64,000 bases of DNA from Rhodamnia argentea (GCF_020921035.1 NC_063151.1:21954934-22018933); one strand, 5' to 3'. Positions 49,501-61,982 are shown, counted from the first letter of the stretch. The notes: generated from the letters alone by a model not told the origin. Made by a program: numbers and translations.

Positions 49501-51439
49501 CAAGAGCTCCATTACGCAAAAGCATGATTTACGACTGCTGCAGAAGTATCTTATCGTGACAAGAAAACCACACCTCAAAGACTGGAGCTCATGCACCATG
49601 TACTGTCTTATACCTGTAAGTATGTGATAGCCCTACGCAAATCACCTTGAGAGATTGTACTTAAGGTTGACAAAGCCTGCCATAACAGGAAACATTAGAC
49701 AATGTCAAATAGAAAAAATTTGCAAAATGGTGCGAAAAACATCTTTGAAGCCAGAGAAAAACAATTAGAGCCAAACCTCGGCATCCAGATTGAGACCTTC
49801 TTCCTTGCATATGTGCAATATACGGCTAGTCATTATTTCTTCTGAAAGCGGCTTGAACCGAAACTTTGCACATCTGGAAGCAAGTGGCTCTATGATTCTA
49901 CAAAAATTGCAAATACAAATATCAATAAGGCCAAAAAAGATTGAGGCTTACCTTCCAAGCATAAAATTCTCCAAGTAAGCAAAAAGCATAAAGTCACTTT
50001 GTCACTCCAATTGGATAGCTATTTTAGAAAGCCTTCTCCTTACAGTAAGTAAAAGTTATAAAGCAAAGTGGAATGCACTCCTGTTTCAACTGAAAATGTG
50101 ACATTACAATGAATAGAAACTAAACATGTGTTAATTATGCTTCAAAAGAAAAGCTAAGTAAGAAGTTGTACCTGCTGATGTAGTTGCATATAAAAAAGAA
50201 TCTTGTGACTTTAGAGTATGTCTCCATTGTACGCCTCAGAGCATTCTGTGCAATCTATCTGACATAAGCATAACAAAAGCTAATAATGTACCTATTGGCG
50301 GAAAAGAAGAGTGAACAACGACATGCCTGAGCATCCTCTGTCATTGAATCTGCCTCGTCCAGGATGATTATTTTGTATGGTGGACAGGGATAGCCCCTAT
50401 ATAGGATCAAAGCAGAAGACCTATTACGAAGGAATGAAATTCACATATGGAAGAGGGTAAATATGTGGAAGTAGAGTGTATACCCTTGACGTTGACCAGA
50501 TCCCACAGCCACAGCTGCAAAATCTTTTATTTTAGTTCTAACAACGTTAATTCCACGATCATCGCTCGCATTGAGCTCGAGCACTCTAGATTTGTAGAGC
50601 TCAGGCCTGTCAAAAGATACTAGTGAACAGACTAAAACAAAAAAGCACAAATGGCCGAAAATCATGCTTAATATAACACTAAAGAAACTCCTGTGTTGCA
50701 AGCGATGGCCACAGATCATTTGATTTACTCAGGATTAGCACAAGAAATTTATTGAATTGATAACAGAAACTCTATCTCAACTGCTGTTTTAGCTTTCTAA
50801 TTCTAATAGCTAACAATTTAAACCAGACGATAACACAAGAGCATTAAACACACTGAAATGGAAGGCAGAATCTTGTAGCCCCTAATTTCTACATCACCAA
50901 GCCAGCACAATCACTTGTATAAAACCAAAAATTCCTGCTTGAGGCGCCTACCAAAAAGGCTCAAGAAAATCACCAATCAAGAACCTGCAGTCCAGTGTCT
51001 TACCCAAAAAGCTGGTGAGCAATGGCCAGCGCAGTGGTCGTCTTACCGGTGCCCGGCGGGCCATAAAAGAGCATGTGCGGGCACTGCACCAAAAAAAGAA
51101 AAAAAATTAACCCACTACTTGATTATGCACGTACATTTATAGGGCTCGAATTGAAGAACGAGAGAAGGTGATGAACATCGTCATCAGAGAAGCGACTCAC
51201 ATTAGCGGTTTCGAGAGTGTTGGTGAGGACCCGAACCACCTCGTCCTGGTGAGCCACATCCTTCACTTGTTTCGGTCGACTGGTGATTGCAAGAGATAAA
51301 AAAGACAAGGATGAATTTGACTAGGAACAACACAACTGAAACGAAGAGAACATGAAATCCACGAAAGGTGAGAAGGAAAAGGAGGGAATTTCTACTATTT
51401 CTCGACCCAAGGTTGTGAGCTCTGCAAAATTGGCGCCAT
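46521..51439 (-). CDS. RFC4: Replication factor C subunit 4 (12 exons, 342 aa)
   Basis: A small AAA+ subunit of the clamp loader that places PCNA on primed DNA in the nucleus. Exons (5' to 3'): 51396-51439, 51201-51279, 51004-51083, 50484-50606, 50327-50396, 50172-50245, 49777-49897, 49614-49676, 48467-48526, 47496-47621, 47328-47411, 46521-46625. They total 1029 nt with consistent phase. It starts [15 protein letters not shown]. Walker A is GPPGTGKTT (exon 3), Walker B LDEADS (exon 5), sensor-1 region FFFICNYIS (exon 6), and the clamp-loader SRC motif lies in [11 protein letters not shown] (exon 7). Length matches the 339-aa Arabidopsis protein (At1g21690) as I remember it. Intron 5 starts GC (CAG then GCATGT); all others are GT-AG. 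A CT run lies in the 5' leader. Appears fully functional. Confidence 0.96.
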
Positions 51440-51472
51440 TCTCGAACTCCTGAAGAAGAATCCCTCTTGTTC

Positions 51473-51476
<4 letters not shown>

Positions 51477-51509
<33 letters not shown>
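51477..51509. repeat. (CT)n run in the RFC4 5' leader
   Basis: About 16 units, starting some 38 bases upstream of the RFC4 ATG. It reads as GA in the transcript. Confidence 0.85.
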
Positions 51510-51510
<1 letters not shown>

Positions 51511-52999
51511 GTGAGAAATTTTCCCGCTCTAAGTGAGAGCGGCGAGCGAGGGCAGGGGAAGGTCGCGGGCACTGGGCAGCCGTAAACGGGTCTACCCGGT
51601 TCGGTTCAAGGTAGAACCGGTTTTGTTTCTTTTTCCTTTCATAATATCTAACAAGTACAATTTAGGGACCTATTTCCACAATGATTCTAATTTTCTGATT
51701 CTTTTTCCCAAATCAAAAAAAGATGAGAAAAATATTTGGTAACGTAAATGATTCTCACCCTTAAATTGTCTGATTCTATTTCCGTGCATAGATTTGGAGC
51801 AAAAACAAGAATTAAAAAAAAAATTGATTCTATTCTATCGAAAAACCAAAATTCACAATCGTTCGCAATCAAATTTGTTGAACATTAAGAATATAGTGCA
51901 TTCAATACCACTATAAAAGATTATAAAGGTGCTGTGTCTTTTGAGAACTATAGACTCACCCTAATTAATACTGTATCTATTCATACTATGTCGAATAGTA
52001 CTTGTACAAGTTTTCGCGCGCCTCAACTGCTTCACCTTCTTGGACTATCTTAGGGGCACACTCTCTTATATCAACATAGTAAGTTAGGATTTTATTCTTG
52101 AAGTACTCCCAACAAGACTAGAACCAAGACCATAATGAGAGGAAAAAAAAAACTCCTTTACCATCTAAACCATCTATATCTAAACTTCTAGCTATACTTC
52201 TATATCCATACTATTCGTATCTACATCCATCTAAATTGCCTATTAAGAAAGAGATTTGATGAATGATCGAAATTGATCATTTTATTCTTCACTATAACTT
52301 GGGGTTAGAACCGGTCCAAGGATCGGTCCATTCCGATTCTAGGTTTTGGATAGGTTCCATATTCCATAAATTGAAAACCGGTCCCAACACGATAGGTTCC
52401 AATTTCTAAGTCTGAAATTTACGGACCCTAAAAGCGCTCACCCTTATTTATTGTATGACCATGTCTCGATTGTAAATTAGGGGATGTTTTACTAAAATTT
52501 GCCCTTTCAAGGAATACAAAATTGAAACAAAAGAAAGGGGGAAGGAATCGATCGGTTTTCGTGTAGATCCTAAAACTAGACCCAACCTATTAGGTCGATT
52601 CCAGGGTAGGCTTTGGGTTACAAGTCCAAGACCTACCCGTCGTGAAACAACTCACCCTTAACTATAATGTCTATAAGTCTCACTTTCTTCTTAATTTCCA
52701 TCTTTTGTTTTGTGTTACTTATTCTTTTATATGTTTACCACCGCCTCTTCTACTAATGTAATTTTTTGAGAGTCATCAAACGTGCGCATGATGGAGTCTT
52801 GTACTACACTGAAAAAAATGATACTTCAAACAATGTGAATCCGGAAGTAATTCGCTTTTGAGCTGGTTTTTTTTCTCTCATTTTTATTTCAGAAGGAAAA
52901 GAAAAGAAAATTAGAAGCCTCTTTTTCCTTCCTGTAGTGTTGACATTTTCATTTGAAAAAGCAGATCAGACGAAGGTTTTTTTTTCCCCCTTTCCCCAA

Positions 53000-53066
53000 G
53001 GATCGAACCCTGGGTTACATGCCCCCATCCGGCCCAGGACCACTAGGCCGACCACGAAGTGGCCTG
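53000..53066 (-). mobile_element. tRNA-like SINE head (second family)
   Basis: On the minus strand: TGGTCGGCCTAGTGGTCC (box A-like), then, about 30 bases on, GGGTTCGATCCT (box B, a near-exact match). This is the layout of a pol III promoter. There is no foldable tRNA and the body downstream is not identified, so only the head is marked. Confidence 0.5.
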
Positions 53067-53814
53067 AACAGCTTGGGCAGGAAGTTGCAGACTTGTAATG
53101 CTGGTAAAGAAGCAACGAAGATGTTGGAGAGGCAACCATGGGGGGAGCAAGAATTCAGCATGAAAGAGACAGAACACTTGCTTGATGAGCAGCAGGGTAT
53201 TTGAAGCTGGTCTTTTTTTGGGTTTTGCTGCAAACAGAACACTATTGAGTGAGTCTATGTACCATCCAGGTCAGAAGATGTTCGTTTGGAATTTGTCTCA
53301 AATGTGCTATCTACAGTCTTCAATATCAAGAATTTCTAGTCCCATAAGTTGCTTCCCCCAAGTCATATGAAGCATGATGTTGACAGCTTCCTTCTCATTC
53401 CCACAGAAATCTAGGCAGCTTAGCAGGAACGAATCTAGCAAGCTGGAATATACACTGAGAGCTCTGAGGCTGAAAGTGGTTTCCAGTATGTAGATGGGGA
53501 CTCACTGAGGGTCCTGATAAGCTGCTTCAGTGAAAGCTTTCTTATACTCTGAATTAGAGTGTATTTTGCTCATCTGTTTTCCAGGCTTTGATTAGGTAAG
53601 GTTAACTTTTGGTGATTATTGGAAAGTCTGTTCATGTGATTTGTTTCAGGCATGCAGGTGTTGCTCATTCAAAAGTCGAGGACATGTCGTTAAATGATTC
53701 GAAATACCGTGATTTTCAGTTCCGGATTTAAGACCTCTGAATGCCCTGTTTAATACTGAATGTAAGTGTAATATTTGCTAGGGCACGCTGTCTGGGTAAG
53801 TTTCCTTGTCTGGG

Positions 53815-53863
53815 CCTCCTCCTCCTCCTCCTCCTCCTCCTCCTCTTCTTCTTCTTCTTCTTT
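53815..53863. repeat. (CCT)n/(CTT)n trinucleotide repeat
   Basis: About nine CCT units run into about five CTT units. Intergenic. Confidence 0.95.
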
Positions 53864-54437
53864 TTGACTCCCCCTCCCCTTTAACTTCCAGAAAATACAC
53901 AGATGACAGAAATCAGGCCCCATCGTTGGGATTGGGAATAGCCACTTCTTTGAAGAACATCAGTGAGAACACAGGCAACTTCTAGTCAGGTTAGAACTGG
54001 GAAGTCTACAAGTCTAAACATGTCAAGTGGGAAGTTTCCGAAACACGTTCTACTTGACAGGATGCAAGGGAGCAGTCATCAGATATCCGCTCAAGCGTAG
54101 GGTTTCTAGCCTTCCTATTTTCTGCAAGGCTTCGGATGAATGCCAGAAGGAATTTTGCCCGTCAAAATGTAACTGCTTTGCGGTGGCTAGAAAAATGTAG
54201 GGTTCGAGATTATCTGCGCAGCATCTTACGTTTACACGGAATACCGTGGACTTGGCCAAACTAACCACTGAAATCGCAATTTCTCTTAATCTGCAATCAA
54301 ACTCAACATTGCAGAGATAAACGTCAATTGCAACATAGGTGATCTGAAGAAACCTCGTATTTGACTGAATCAACAAATCATCCAAAGATGATGGTAACTA
54401 CAGCATTGCAAAAACAAGAAAGGAATGAAAAGGTACA

Positions 54438-55811
54438 TCAGATAACTGGTATCCCCTTCTTTCCCATCCACTTCTTCCTATTATTTTCTACTATCTCTTC
54501 CCTAAGGGACAACAGATCGAACGAACACTTATAGATCTGTGAGTTCACGGCAGGCAACGGCTGAGGCACTTGTTCTTGAGGCAGGTCACGGACACAAGCT
54601 TCTTGAGGCAGGTCACGGACACAAGCTTTCCAGCTGGGCACCATCTCCACGATCAACCGGTCCATCAACTCGGCCACAACGTTAGCATCGTGTTTTGACA
54701 AATCAAGCTGCTCCATCATCTCCTGAGCAATTGAGACCACCGTGTCGGAATCCAGATAGAATGCAAACTGTATTTTGTTGGCTTTGCCCTCAGGACCCAC
54801 GATGTGCAATGTCAGCGAAATTGATGTCTCATCACTCCTTTCCCCTGCTAGTCGAAATTCATTACACCCCATGGAAATCCGCAACTCAAAACCTGAGCTT
54901 GGAGCAGTTCCTCTTCCACCCTCGTTGGATGGACATAAGCTTTTTGGAGCTGTTTCTGGCTTCGAAGCTTTCGATCCAACAATTGCAAGGAAGGGATCTG
55001 TCAAAAGCTCCACCGCAGACGGCCTCGAAGCCGCAGGCAAAAGACACTTCTCAATGAACTGCTTAGCATCAGGGTCCTTCACCTTCCCAAGCGAGATGGG
55101 TTTGACCCCAGAGAGGACCTTCTTGTAAATCTGCGCAGAATTCTTGCATTCTCCATAAGGGCATTCTAGAGTAATCATCTCCAGCATACACATCCCAAAA
55201 GAGTAGATGTCGACAAGCTCGTTGTAGTCCTCCTCGTAAAGCTCGGGAGCCATGAATTCAGGAGTCCCAATCACGCTGTGTGCGGTCGGCTGTTGCATCA
55301 CAATGGCCAATCCCAGATCACCAATCTTGACATGCCCATCATACCCATTCACAAAAATATTATCGCACTTCAGATCCCTGTGAATGATCGGCGGATCGTG
55401 ACTGTGCAAATAGTGTATCCCCTGAAGGATCTGCCTCCCCCAGTTCTTGATCGCCTTCATGTCCACATGCTTGTGCTTCTTCCGGTACTGCCTCAGATTC
55501 CCAGAAGTGAAAAGCTCGGTGATGATGTTGATGGTCTTCTTCTCCTCATCGACCCAGGAATTATAGAACCTGATGATGTTCCCGTGCTTAACCGACTTGA
55601 GCACGTTGACCTCCTCGTAGAGCCTCCGGATGAGGGCCGGCGACTCCGAGAAGTGGTCGACATCGACCCGGTTCCAAGCGACTTCGATCCCCTGAATTTC
55701 ATCAAACGCCTTGTAGACAGTCTTGAAGGCGCCCTCGCCCAAGACCTCGTCGTACCTACCGTACCTCCCAGACGGGTCTTTCTCCACGAATTCACCGTCC
55801 TCGGCCTCCAT
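54438..55811 (-). CDS. WNK-type serine/threonine kinase, WNK8/10-like (457 aa, no intron)
   Basis: With-no-lysine kinases regulate ion transport, flowering and the clock in plants. The kinase domain covers about residues 18-275. The glycine loop [14 protein letters not shown] carries the lysine that replaces the missing one: subdomain II reads VAWNRV. The catalytic loop is HRDLKCDN, the DFG motif is replaced by GDLGL, the activation segment is [12 protein letters not shown], and [14 protein letters not shown] closes the domain. An OSR1-C-like region follows (about 335-405). Near the C-terminus ACVRDLPQE occurs twice in tandem. The ATG at 55811 is used: an upstream TTG extends the frame by only one codon. 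No intron interrupts the frame, whereas the Arabidopsis relatives, as I recall, have several. A TATA box lies about 430 bases upstream. Confidence 0.93.
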   Translation of the reverse strand: MEAEDGEFVEKDPSGRYGRYDEVLGEGAFKTVYKAFDEIQGIEVAWNRVDVDHFSESPALIRRLYEEVNVLKSVKHGNIIRFYNSWVDEEKKTINIITELFTSGNLRQYRKKHKHVDMKAIKNWGRQILQGIHYLHSHDPPIIHRDLKCDNIFVNGYDGHVKIGDLGLAIVMQQPTAHSVIGTPEFMAPELYEEDYNELVDIYSFGMCMLEMITLECPYGECKNSAQIYKKVLSGVKPISLGKVKDPDAKQFIEKCLLPAASRPSAVELLTDPFLAIVGSKASKPETAPKSLCPSNEGGRGTAPSSGFELRISMGCNEFRLAGERSDETSISLTLHIVGPEGKANKIQFAFYLDSDTVVSIAQEMMEQLDLSKHDANVVAELMDRLIVEMVPSWKACVRDLPQEACVRDLPQEQVPQPLPAVNSQIYKCSFDLLSLREEIVENNRKKWMGKKGIPVI

Positions 55812-56239
55812 CAATCAAAGAATCAAGCGCGGTCGCGCGCACAACGTCGAAAGGGAAGAGAGACGAAAAAAGAAGGCAAGGGAGAGAGAGAGACAGACAG
55901 AGAGAGAGGGCGCGAAAAGGGACAGCGAGATCAAGAAACCTCGAGCTCGGATCTACGGGAAACCTGAGGCGACGGGATCGAGCGGAGGTGTTCGGAGAAG
56001 GCTTCGCAGGCGATCGTGAACGAATCAAGAGCCGACCGGAGTCGGTGGCGGCTGCGGACGTCACAGAGATCCATCGTCGACGGCCAGAACTACCGATCTC
56101 GCGCTCGGTATCTTGCAGATCCTTCTTGTGGGGGATGGGACCGTAAGCAGGAAGGAGGAACAGGGTGTTTGGATTGCGGAACGTGGGCTGTGGATTTCTA
56201 GGGTTTCCAAGAAAGAGTTGACCCCCGGGATGAGGGGGG

Positions 56240-56249
56240 GATATATATA
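56240..56249 (-). promoter_or_regulatory. Putative TATA box of the WNK gene
   Basis: Minus strand CTATATATAT in a GC-rich setting, about 430 bases upstream of the ATG. It implies a long 5' leader that could contain an intron. Inference from sequence only. Confidence 0.45.
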
Positions 56250-56459
56250 GCGGAAGATCCTTGGAGTTGGAGTGGCGTTCGGATTGGGAAGGGCCTTATC
56301 GCTTTTAACAGGTGTTCAAACCTGCAACACTCATCCAATTCCAAAGTGTAGAAAGAAAAGTCAAACGTCCGAGCTACCTCGTACAAAACCAAATAGCTAC
56401 GCGAAACATGATCCCTCGGTTGATTTCGCAGTTTGAATTTTTCAAACCCCACCTTCTTT

Positions 56460-58815
56460 AATTTTATTTCTCTAGATCGCGTGGGAGGATCAATTCACGA
56501 AATATTAGCTAATTTGTCCGCCTTTTATCTTTATTAAAACATTTTATCGGATAAGCTTGGCTCGTGTAGATACGACATCTTTAAATTGATCCAATCATAT
56601 GAATTTTTCGGTGCTCGTTCGAACTGAATTCATCGAGCGAAATATATCTGATGAATTTTCTCTGAAAACACATTTTATTTCATGATAATTATTTTGTTAT
56701 CCCCTAAACAAAACAACCATTGAAAGTGCATTAAATTTACAATTTTTTCTCTGAAAAGCATTTTATTATATCATAGTTATTTTGGTTACCCATAAACAAA
56801 ACGGGCATCGAAAGTGCATTAAATTTACGTAATTTGGAAAGTTTAGCTTTTATACAGGTTGCAAAACCTGCTCCCTCAAGCACGCATTTCCACCCCTAAC
56901 CCCTCAGTGGTTAGCTCTGACCAATTTGCATAATCCATAAATGTGAATAGCAATTGTACTCAACCTACGCGTGGGTATAAATCTAAAGGATGAAGAAAAC
57001 AAACCTATACTAACAAATTTAATTTCATCACTTTTATGACCTTTTGCTATTAAGGCACCAGGTTTAAGTTAATACTATTAGCATCAAAACATGTTAACCT
57101 ACTTGACAAGATATTAAAAGATTTTTAACCACGTCATCCGAATTTGACCCATGTAATTTGGTTCTAACTAAATGGGTCAGGTCCATCTAATGAATAACCT
57201 AATCTAAATTATACCAAGATAATATATTGTTAATCCTGTTTATTTGGTAAATTACCTATATAAATTGTTCTTGTTCTTCTTTCATATTTAGATTGTAGAT
57301 ATACTGAAAAGCAGCAAAATCATCTTTAATTGGTAATTACTTATATTTATCTAATTTAAACTTACTATCTTTTACAGATTAAGAAAATGTAACTTTGATT
57401 GTAACTGTACTACTCAAGTCTCATCATCCAGGCGACGGCGTTTTGCTTGTTCATGGGAAGAACCAAAGGAAGGAGAAACCAAACGAGCAGACTTCAAAAA
57501 CTAAAGCGAAATGACTGTTCAAGTTAAACTCAGGAATCGCAAACATAGGAAGACATGAGAACATGCCTCGGAGCAGCCCACAAAACTTGCCTGAAATAAT
57601 TCACTCGGATTTGTCCCCGCCGGATTCTAGTTAACGTGAGCAAAAGCATGATATCAGATCCTGCCTACACAAGTGCTGAATCATTCTAGTCGAAAGCCGA
57701 GTATCAATACTCCATAACTAGAAAAGTTAGCATCAAAAAGATTCCCACGGTTCAGACAGATATTACCTTATCAATCAAGTGAAGCAACAGAAGAAAGACT
57801 TTGGAAATTGATGCTGCAAGCGCTTCCAGGTTAGATGCCGCCCACTCCATTTGCACTTCATCGAGGTATGCCGTGACCCGTGCCTTTGGAGTAGAGAAGA
57901 AACATACATGAACGGCCACTTTCGGTTATGGTAGGATACTCAGTTCCATGGGGATCGGCATTCTAGGGGTGGGCTCTAATTTACCCGATACAGTAGCAAA
58001 CTCAAACTAGAGTCTGTTCATAAGCTCTGGTGCATAGCAACTTGAGCTTGATTGAGTCTCACACTCATGCTTGAACTTGGCTCAATACCAAGCTCAAGAT
58101 CCACTGAACTCGAGCTGAACTCGACTAGCCATGATTTAAAAACTAAGATGAAGCTCAAACACCGGAGAGCCAACGGCGCATGTTTAATCTTTGAAATCAT
58201 GACAAAACAAAGAATGCCCAGACTTCTCTACAGCGAAGCTAAACAAGAAAACCTCTAGAAAATCTCTCAATGTAACCAAACATAGTGGATATACAAATTC
58301 ACAGATTCATACTACAACTACCAAACAAATCAATTAAAGATGATGAACTAAACATTGACATAAGATTCTCGTAAAGCTACAGCACAAAACTGTATTCTGA
58401 GATGACCACATTGAAGGGCAATGTCACAGCGAAAAAGAGCAAAAACTGATGAAAAAAAAGCAAGGCCATTGAGGATGTTCTAAGCATATACATGAGACAA
58501 AGTCAAATTTAGTGATAGGCTTGATACTAATCTATACTCACTCGGATATAATTTTACCCATGAATGATTGATAACACACCCATCCAAAGGCCACATAAGA
58601 TACTAGCACATGATTATGCTAATTTCTTTGTATTCTATGAACAATTTTGTATCTCGACATAATAGATATGTAAATTCTCATATCTTAAGGGCTGTAATAA
58701 TGATACATATCAACAAGTTATACTAGTATAAACAGACTACTGCACGACAAGTCACAAGCATTATTTATCTGGGTTTGAGTCCTAATAGCATCTTAGAGAG
58801 AAAAAGAGAGAGAGT
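56460..58815. other. Intergenic between the WNK and DPP6-like genes
   Basis: Mostly AT-rich. An 84-bp unit is directly repeated at 56657-56740 and 56746-56829 (both end AAGTGCATTAAATTTAC). On the minus strand, about 57770-57890 reads as a possible exon (VTAYLDEVQMEWAAS and onward to LHLIDK, followed by GTAATA), but I could not connect it to a gene. The rest shows nothing. Confidence 0.45.
56657..56829. repeat. Direct tandem duplication of about 84 bp
   Basis: Two imperfect copies (56657-56740, 56746-56829), each starting TTCTCTGAAAA and ending AAGTGCATTAAATTTAC. Confidence 0.8.
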
Positions 58816-61800
58816 TCAAGCGCCACACTGAGCCTTGGCCGAGTAATTTGGTGCACCTCCAAAGCTATTATTCGGCATACTGCTAAGCCAGTGACAGTCT
58901 TCAAATGAGCACCTGGACCCATAACTTGGCCACGCCACATCAGCTGGCTTGATGAAAGTGGGTCCCCATGCAGGGGTCCCATCTTCATAGGAGTTATGGG
59001 TCAACCGCTTCAAATCAGAGCCGTCCAATTTTATCGTGAAGATCTCACCATAAGGTTGGTAATGATGAGAGTTTGAGATTGGCTCGGCTGATACGGCTGC
59101 ATAGTCCGATGTAAACACTATGCTCTTCCCATCTGGACTGAAGTATGGGTGGTTAGTCCGCCCACCGGACCCACTCTGAATCAATTTCTTCAGCCCAGTA
59201 CCATTCGGGTGGATCAGATACAAACCGAAGCTCCCGCTGCCAGGGTTTTCCCGGTCGGATGCGAAGGCAATCCACTCACCATCAGGGGACCAATTACACA
59301 TCGTGTCCGACCATGACCCATCTGTCAGTCTGTAGAGCCCGCCTTTCTCTCCCTCGACCGCATCCATTATGTACAAGTTTTTATGGCCTGATCGGCCTGA
59401 ACGGAACACGATCCACTTCCCATCAGGAGAAGGCGCAGGGAAAGCATTGTTCTTGCCATTGGTGGTCAACCTCTTCACCCCCAACTGGTCATCATCATCC
59501 ACGTTGATGGATATGACATCAACTTCGGTGCCCTCTGTAGCAAAAGTAGGACCCGTGCTAGTGTAGACCACCCCGCTTCGAACCGGGTCCCATGAGGAGG
59601 AGAAGGCCATACCAGAGTATATCTCGTGTCGATTGGAACCATCTCGGTCCACTACGTAGACACCCGGCATATTGACATAGGCAATGCGATCACCTGCAGG
59701 CGAGAAAGATGGGAAGGACCCGTCGATTCGGAAGAGAGAGAGGCCTGCCACTGGGCTTTGAAGATTTTCAAGTAACAAATGAGGACTTTGCGTCTCTCTC
59801 CCATTGTCATCACCTCTACACCTATGGTACCCAACTTGGCCCAAGTCGGGGGAGATAAATGGGTTGAAGTGGTGAGTGTTAGGTGACACAAGCCGAGTTA
59901 ACTCCCTGAATTCACTTTTGTCAAGATCAAAGAGCTCTATGTGACGATAACTTGAATCGGGTCGTCTTGTAGCAACAGCGATGAACTCCTTGTTACCTGA
60001 AAAGGAAAAATCCGAAGGATATCGTATTGGAGACTTGACAAGAAAGAGAGATCAAGGCAGAACTTCAGTAGTCCTCTGTCACAATATAAAGAACAGAGAA
60101 AAGAATCTTGCAAAGATACTGTTGAATGAGTCAATGAGTATACTTCATTGCAGAATCAACTCTCGGGTCATACAGTAAATGGTGCTTGTTTAGATATTTT
60201 TAAACTTATTGAACCTAACTTTGTTCAAGCAACACTAACAAATACAAAATATGTGAGTTCCATATCCATCCCTGTTAAAATCTATGCATATCATCAACAT
60301 TCTTACTGCAGCAAACCAAACCTTATGCACTGTAATTTGATACATAAGGTATTTATACCAATTCTCCTGATTTAGTTGCCGAAGTCTAAACATTGGATTT
60401 TTTTGAAGCTCCAACACCCAAAAGGAACCATTAAGAAATTGGGACGACTGTTAGATACTTAAGGAGCAAACGTATCACTCTACATGGTCCATCTAACCAA
60501 TCATCTTGCATCAAGTGTCATCAACGGCTTTACTTTCATCTCGAAAAGAACCTCATATCACTTGATATCAGATAATTAACACGGATAAGCCACATAAAGT
60601 GATGACGAAATGCTCCCGACTCACTTGAATATTTATCTGAAAAGAGATAAGGACACACACAATTTACCAACAAAAAAAGTCTAACCTCAATTGCACTCGT
60701 TTGAGTTCAATTTTTTTTTTTGCACCCTTATTTCCATATTTCTACAGTCAATCTCCTAGGTTTTAGCAGTCACTTGCATTCCTAGTCCGGATTCGTGTTG
60801 TCTAATGAAACTTCACTTTCGATTACGTTAATCTCATGGACAAGCTCGTTCATTTCTTGGTTATTGTACTAATTGCATTCACTGTTCTTTAAATGACAAA
60901 TTTAAGTATAGCAAATAGTATTGTGCACGCAATGGTCGTCACCTGGAGAAGTGGCCGGAGTGAACGCGTGAACGCCCGGCGGTGTCACCCGCTGAGTCAC
61001 CACCGACTCGGTTGAAATCCGCCCCCAACTCGGCAAAGTAGCCTTGTACACGCTCCACCACCCATCGTCGCCTCTCCGGTGAAAGAACAGCGTCGAGTCA
61101 TCGACCCAGCACGGCCAGCCGCCGTGCTCCACCACCTTGACCCGCTGGCTACCGTCCCGGGTCAAGAACACGTACACGTCCGTGCCGAGCTCCTCCACCT
61201 CGCCGCCCCACGCGCCTCCCTCCCCGTACGACGCCACGGCGGTCCAGACCCCCGACGGCGACACCGCGGGGCTGTAGTCGGCGGCCCCGTAGGGGGTCAG
61301 CCTCCGGGTCGACCCGGTCCGCAAGTCGGTCGAGTAGACCGCGGCCCAGCTCGACCTCGGCACGCCCGAGTCCTCGTGAGTGGACACGTAGATCAGATTC
61401 TCACCGCTCAAGCTGGGCCTGTCTTTCATCGAAATCACGCTTTTGCCACTCCCCACCAGAGGCACCTGAACTCTCGGTGGAGGAGCCTCGAGAGCCGATC
61501 TTTTGCGGAGGCTCCGCACAGCATCCCCATCGTCGTCGTACACGGCGTCGTAGTAGATGCTCGACGAGCCGTTTCGCTCGGTGACGTAGATCAAGTGCAG
61601 AGAAGGTGGGGATTGGTCGGGCGAGAGAGATAGGAGAGAGGAGGAAGCGGGAGGCGAGAGCGAAGGGAAGTGGCCGTTGAAATTCACGGAATTGCCATCG
61701 GTGACCTTGAGCTCGTCGGTGGGCTTCGGGGATTGGTCTGGTCGAATCGGGAGGGAAAATATGTCAAAGGCATAGTCGGAGCGGCCGAGCGTGGCGAAGA

Positions 61801-61921
61801 TTATGCTGCTGCTGCTGCCGCCGCCGCCGCCACCGTGCTCCGCCGAGGCATGGAATCGGGCAGAGAGGACGTGGAAGAGGAAGAAGCAGAGCGTGAGTGG
61901 TGGCAGAGCTGTAATTTTCAT
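58816..61921 (-). CDS. Secreted TolB/DPP6-N-like beta-propeller protein (2 exons, 719 aa)
   Basis: Exon 1 is 60943-61921 and exon 2 is 58816-59996, joined across a GT-AG intron (59997-60942) with phase kept. The protein begins MKITALPPLTLCFFLFHVLS, a clear signal peptide, so it should enter the secretory pathway and may be apoplastic or vacuolar. The body carries PD40/WD40-like blades: FPSFSPAGDRIAYV, FPAPSPDGKWIVF, CNWSPDGEWIAFASD and HPYFSPDGKSIVFTSD. No peptidase catalytic domain follows, so this is the propeller alone, as in Arabidopsis At1g21670/At1g21680 from memory. Function is not established. The frame extends 12 codons upstream to an ATG at 61957, but a TATA-like AAATATAAAA at 61973-61982 would place the transcript start downstream of it. 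It ends with Cys-rich NNSFGGAPNYSAKAQCGA. Confidence 0.92.
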
Positions 61922-61972
61922 TTTGCAGGGAGATTGATTGACGACGCCGTTGGGCATGATAGAGTTGATCTG

Positions 61973-61982
61973 TTTTATATTT
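61973..61982 (-). promoter_or_regulatory. Possible TATA box of the DPP6-like gene
   Basis: Minus strand AAATATAAAA, about 50 bases upstream of the ATG at 61921. The spacing fits a very short leader. Inference only. Confidence 0.35.

Larger units (their letters stand above)
51550..54437. other. Intergenic between RFC4 and the WNK kinase
   Basis: No gene supported. 52300-52670 is rich in ACCGGTCC/GGTTCC words and GGGTGAG-like ends like the element at 37548-38275, so it is probably one or two related elements. A tRNA-like SINE head is at 53000-53066 and a triplet repeat at 53815-53863. The small frame 54050-54385 lies in the probable WNK 3' UTR. Confidence 0.5.

Noticed and set aside
54050..54385. 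111-codon open frame on the minus strand just after the WNK stop
   Set aside because: Lies in the probable 3' UTR. No motif, and no splice signals joining it to the kinase were seen.
55278..55967. 229-codon open frame on the plus strand
   Set aside because: Antisense shadow of the WNK kinase domain. No family resemblance.
61079..61633. 184-codon open frame on the plus strand
   Set aside because: Antisense shadow of the GC-rich exon 1 of the DPP6-like gene.
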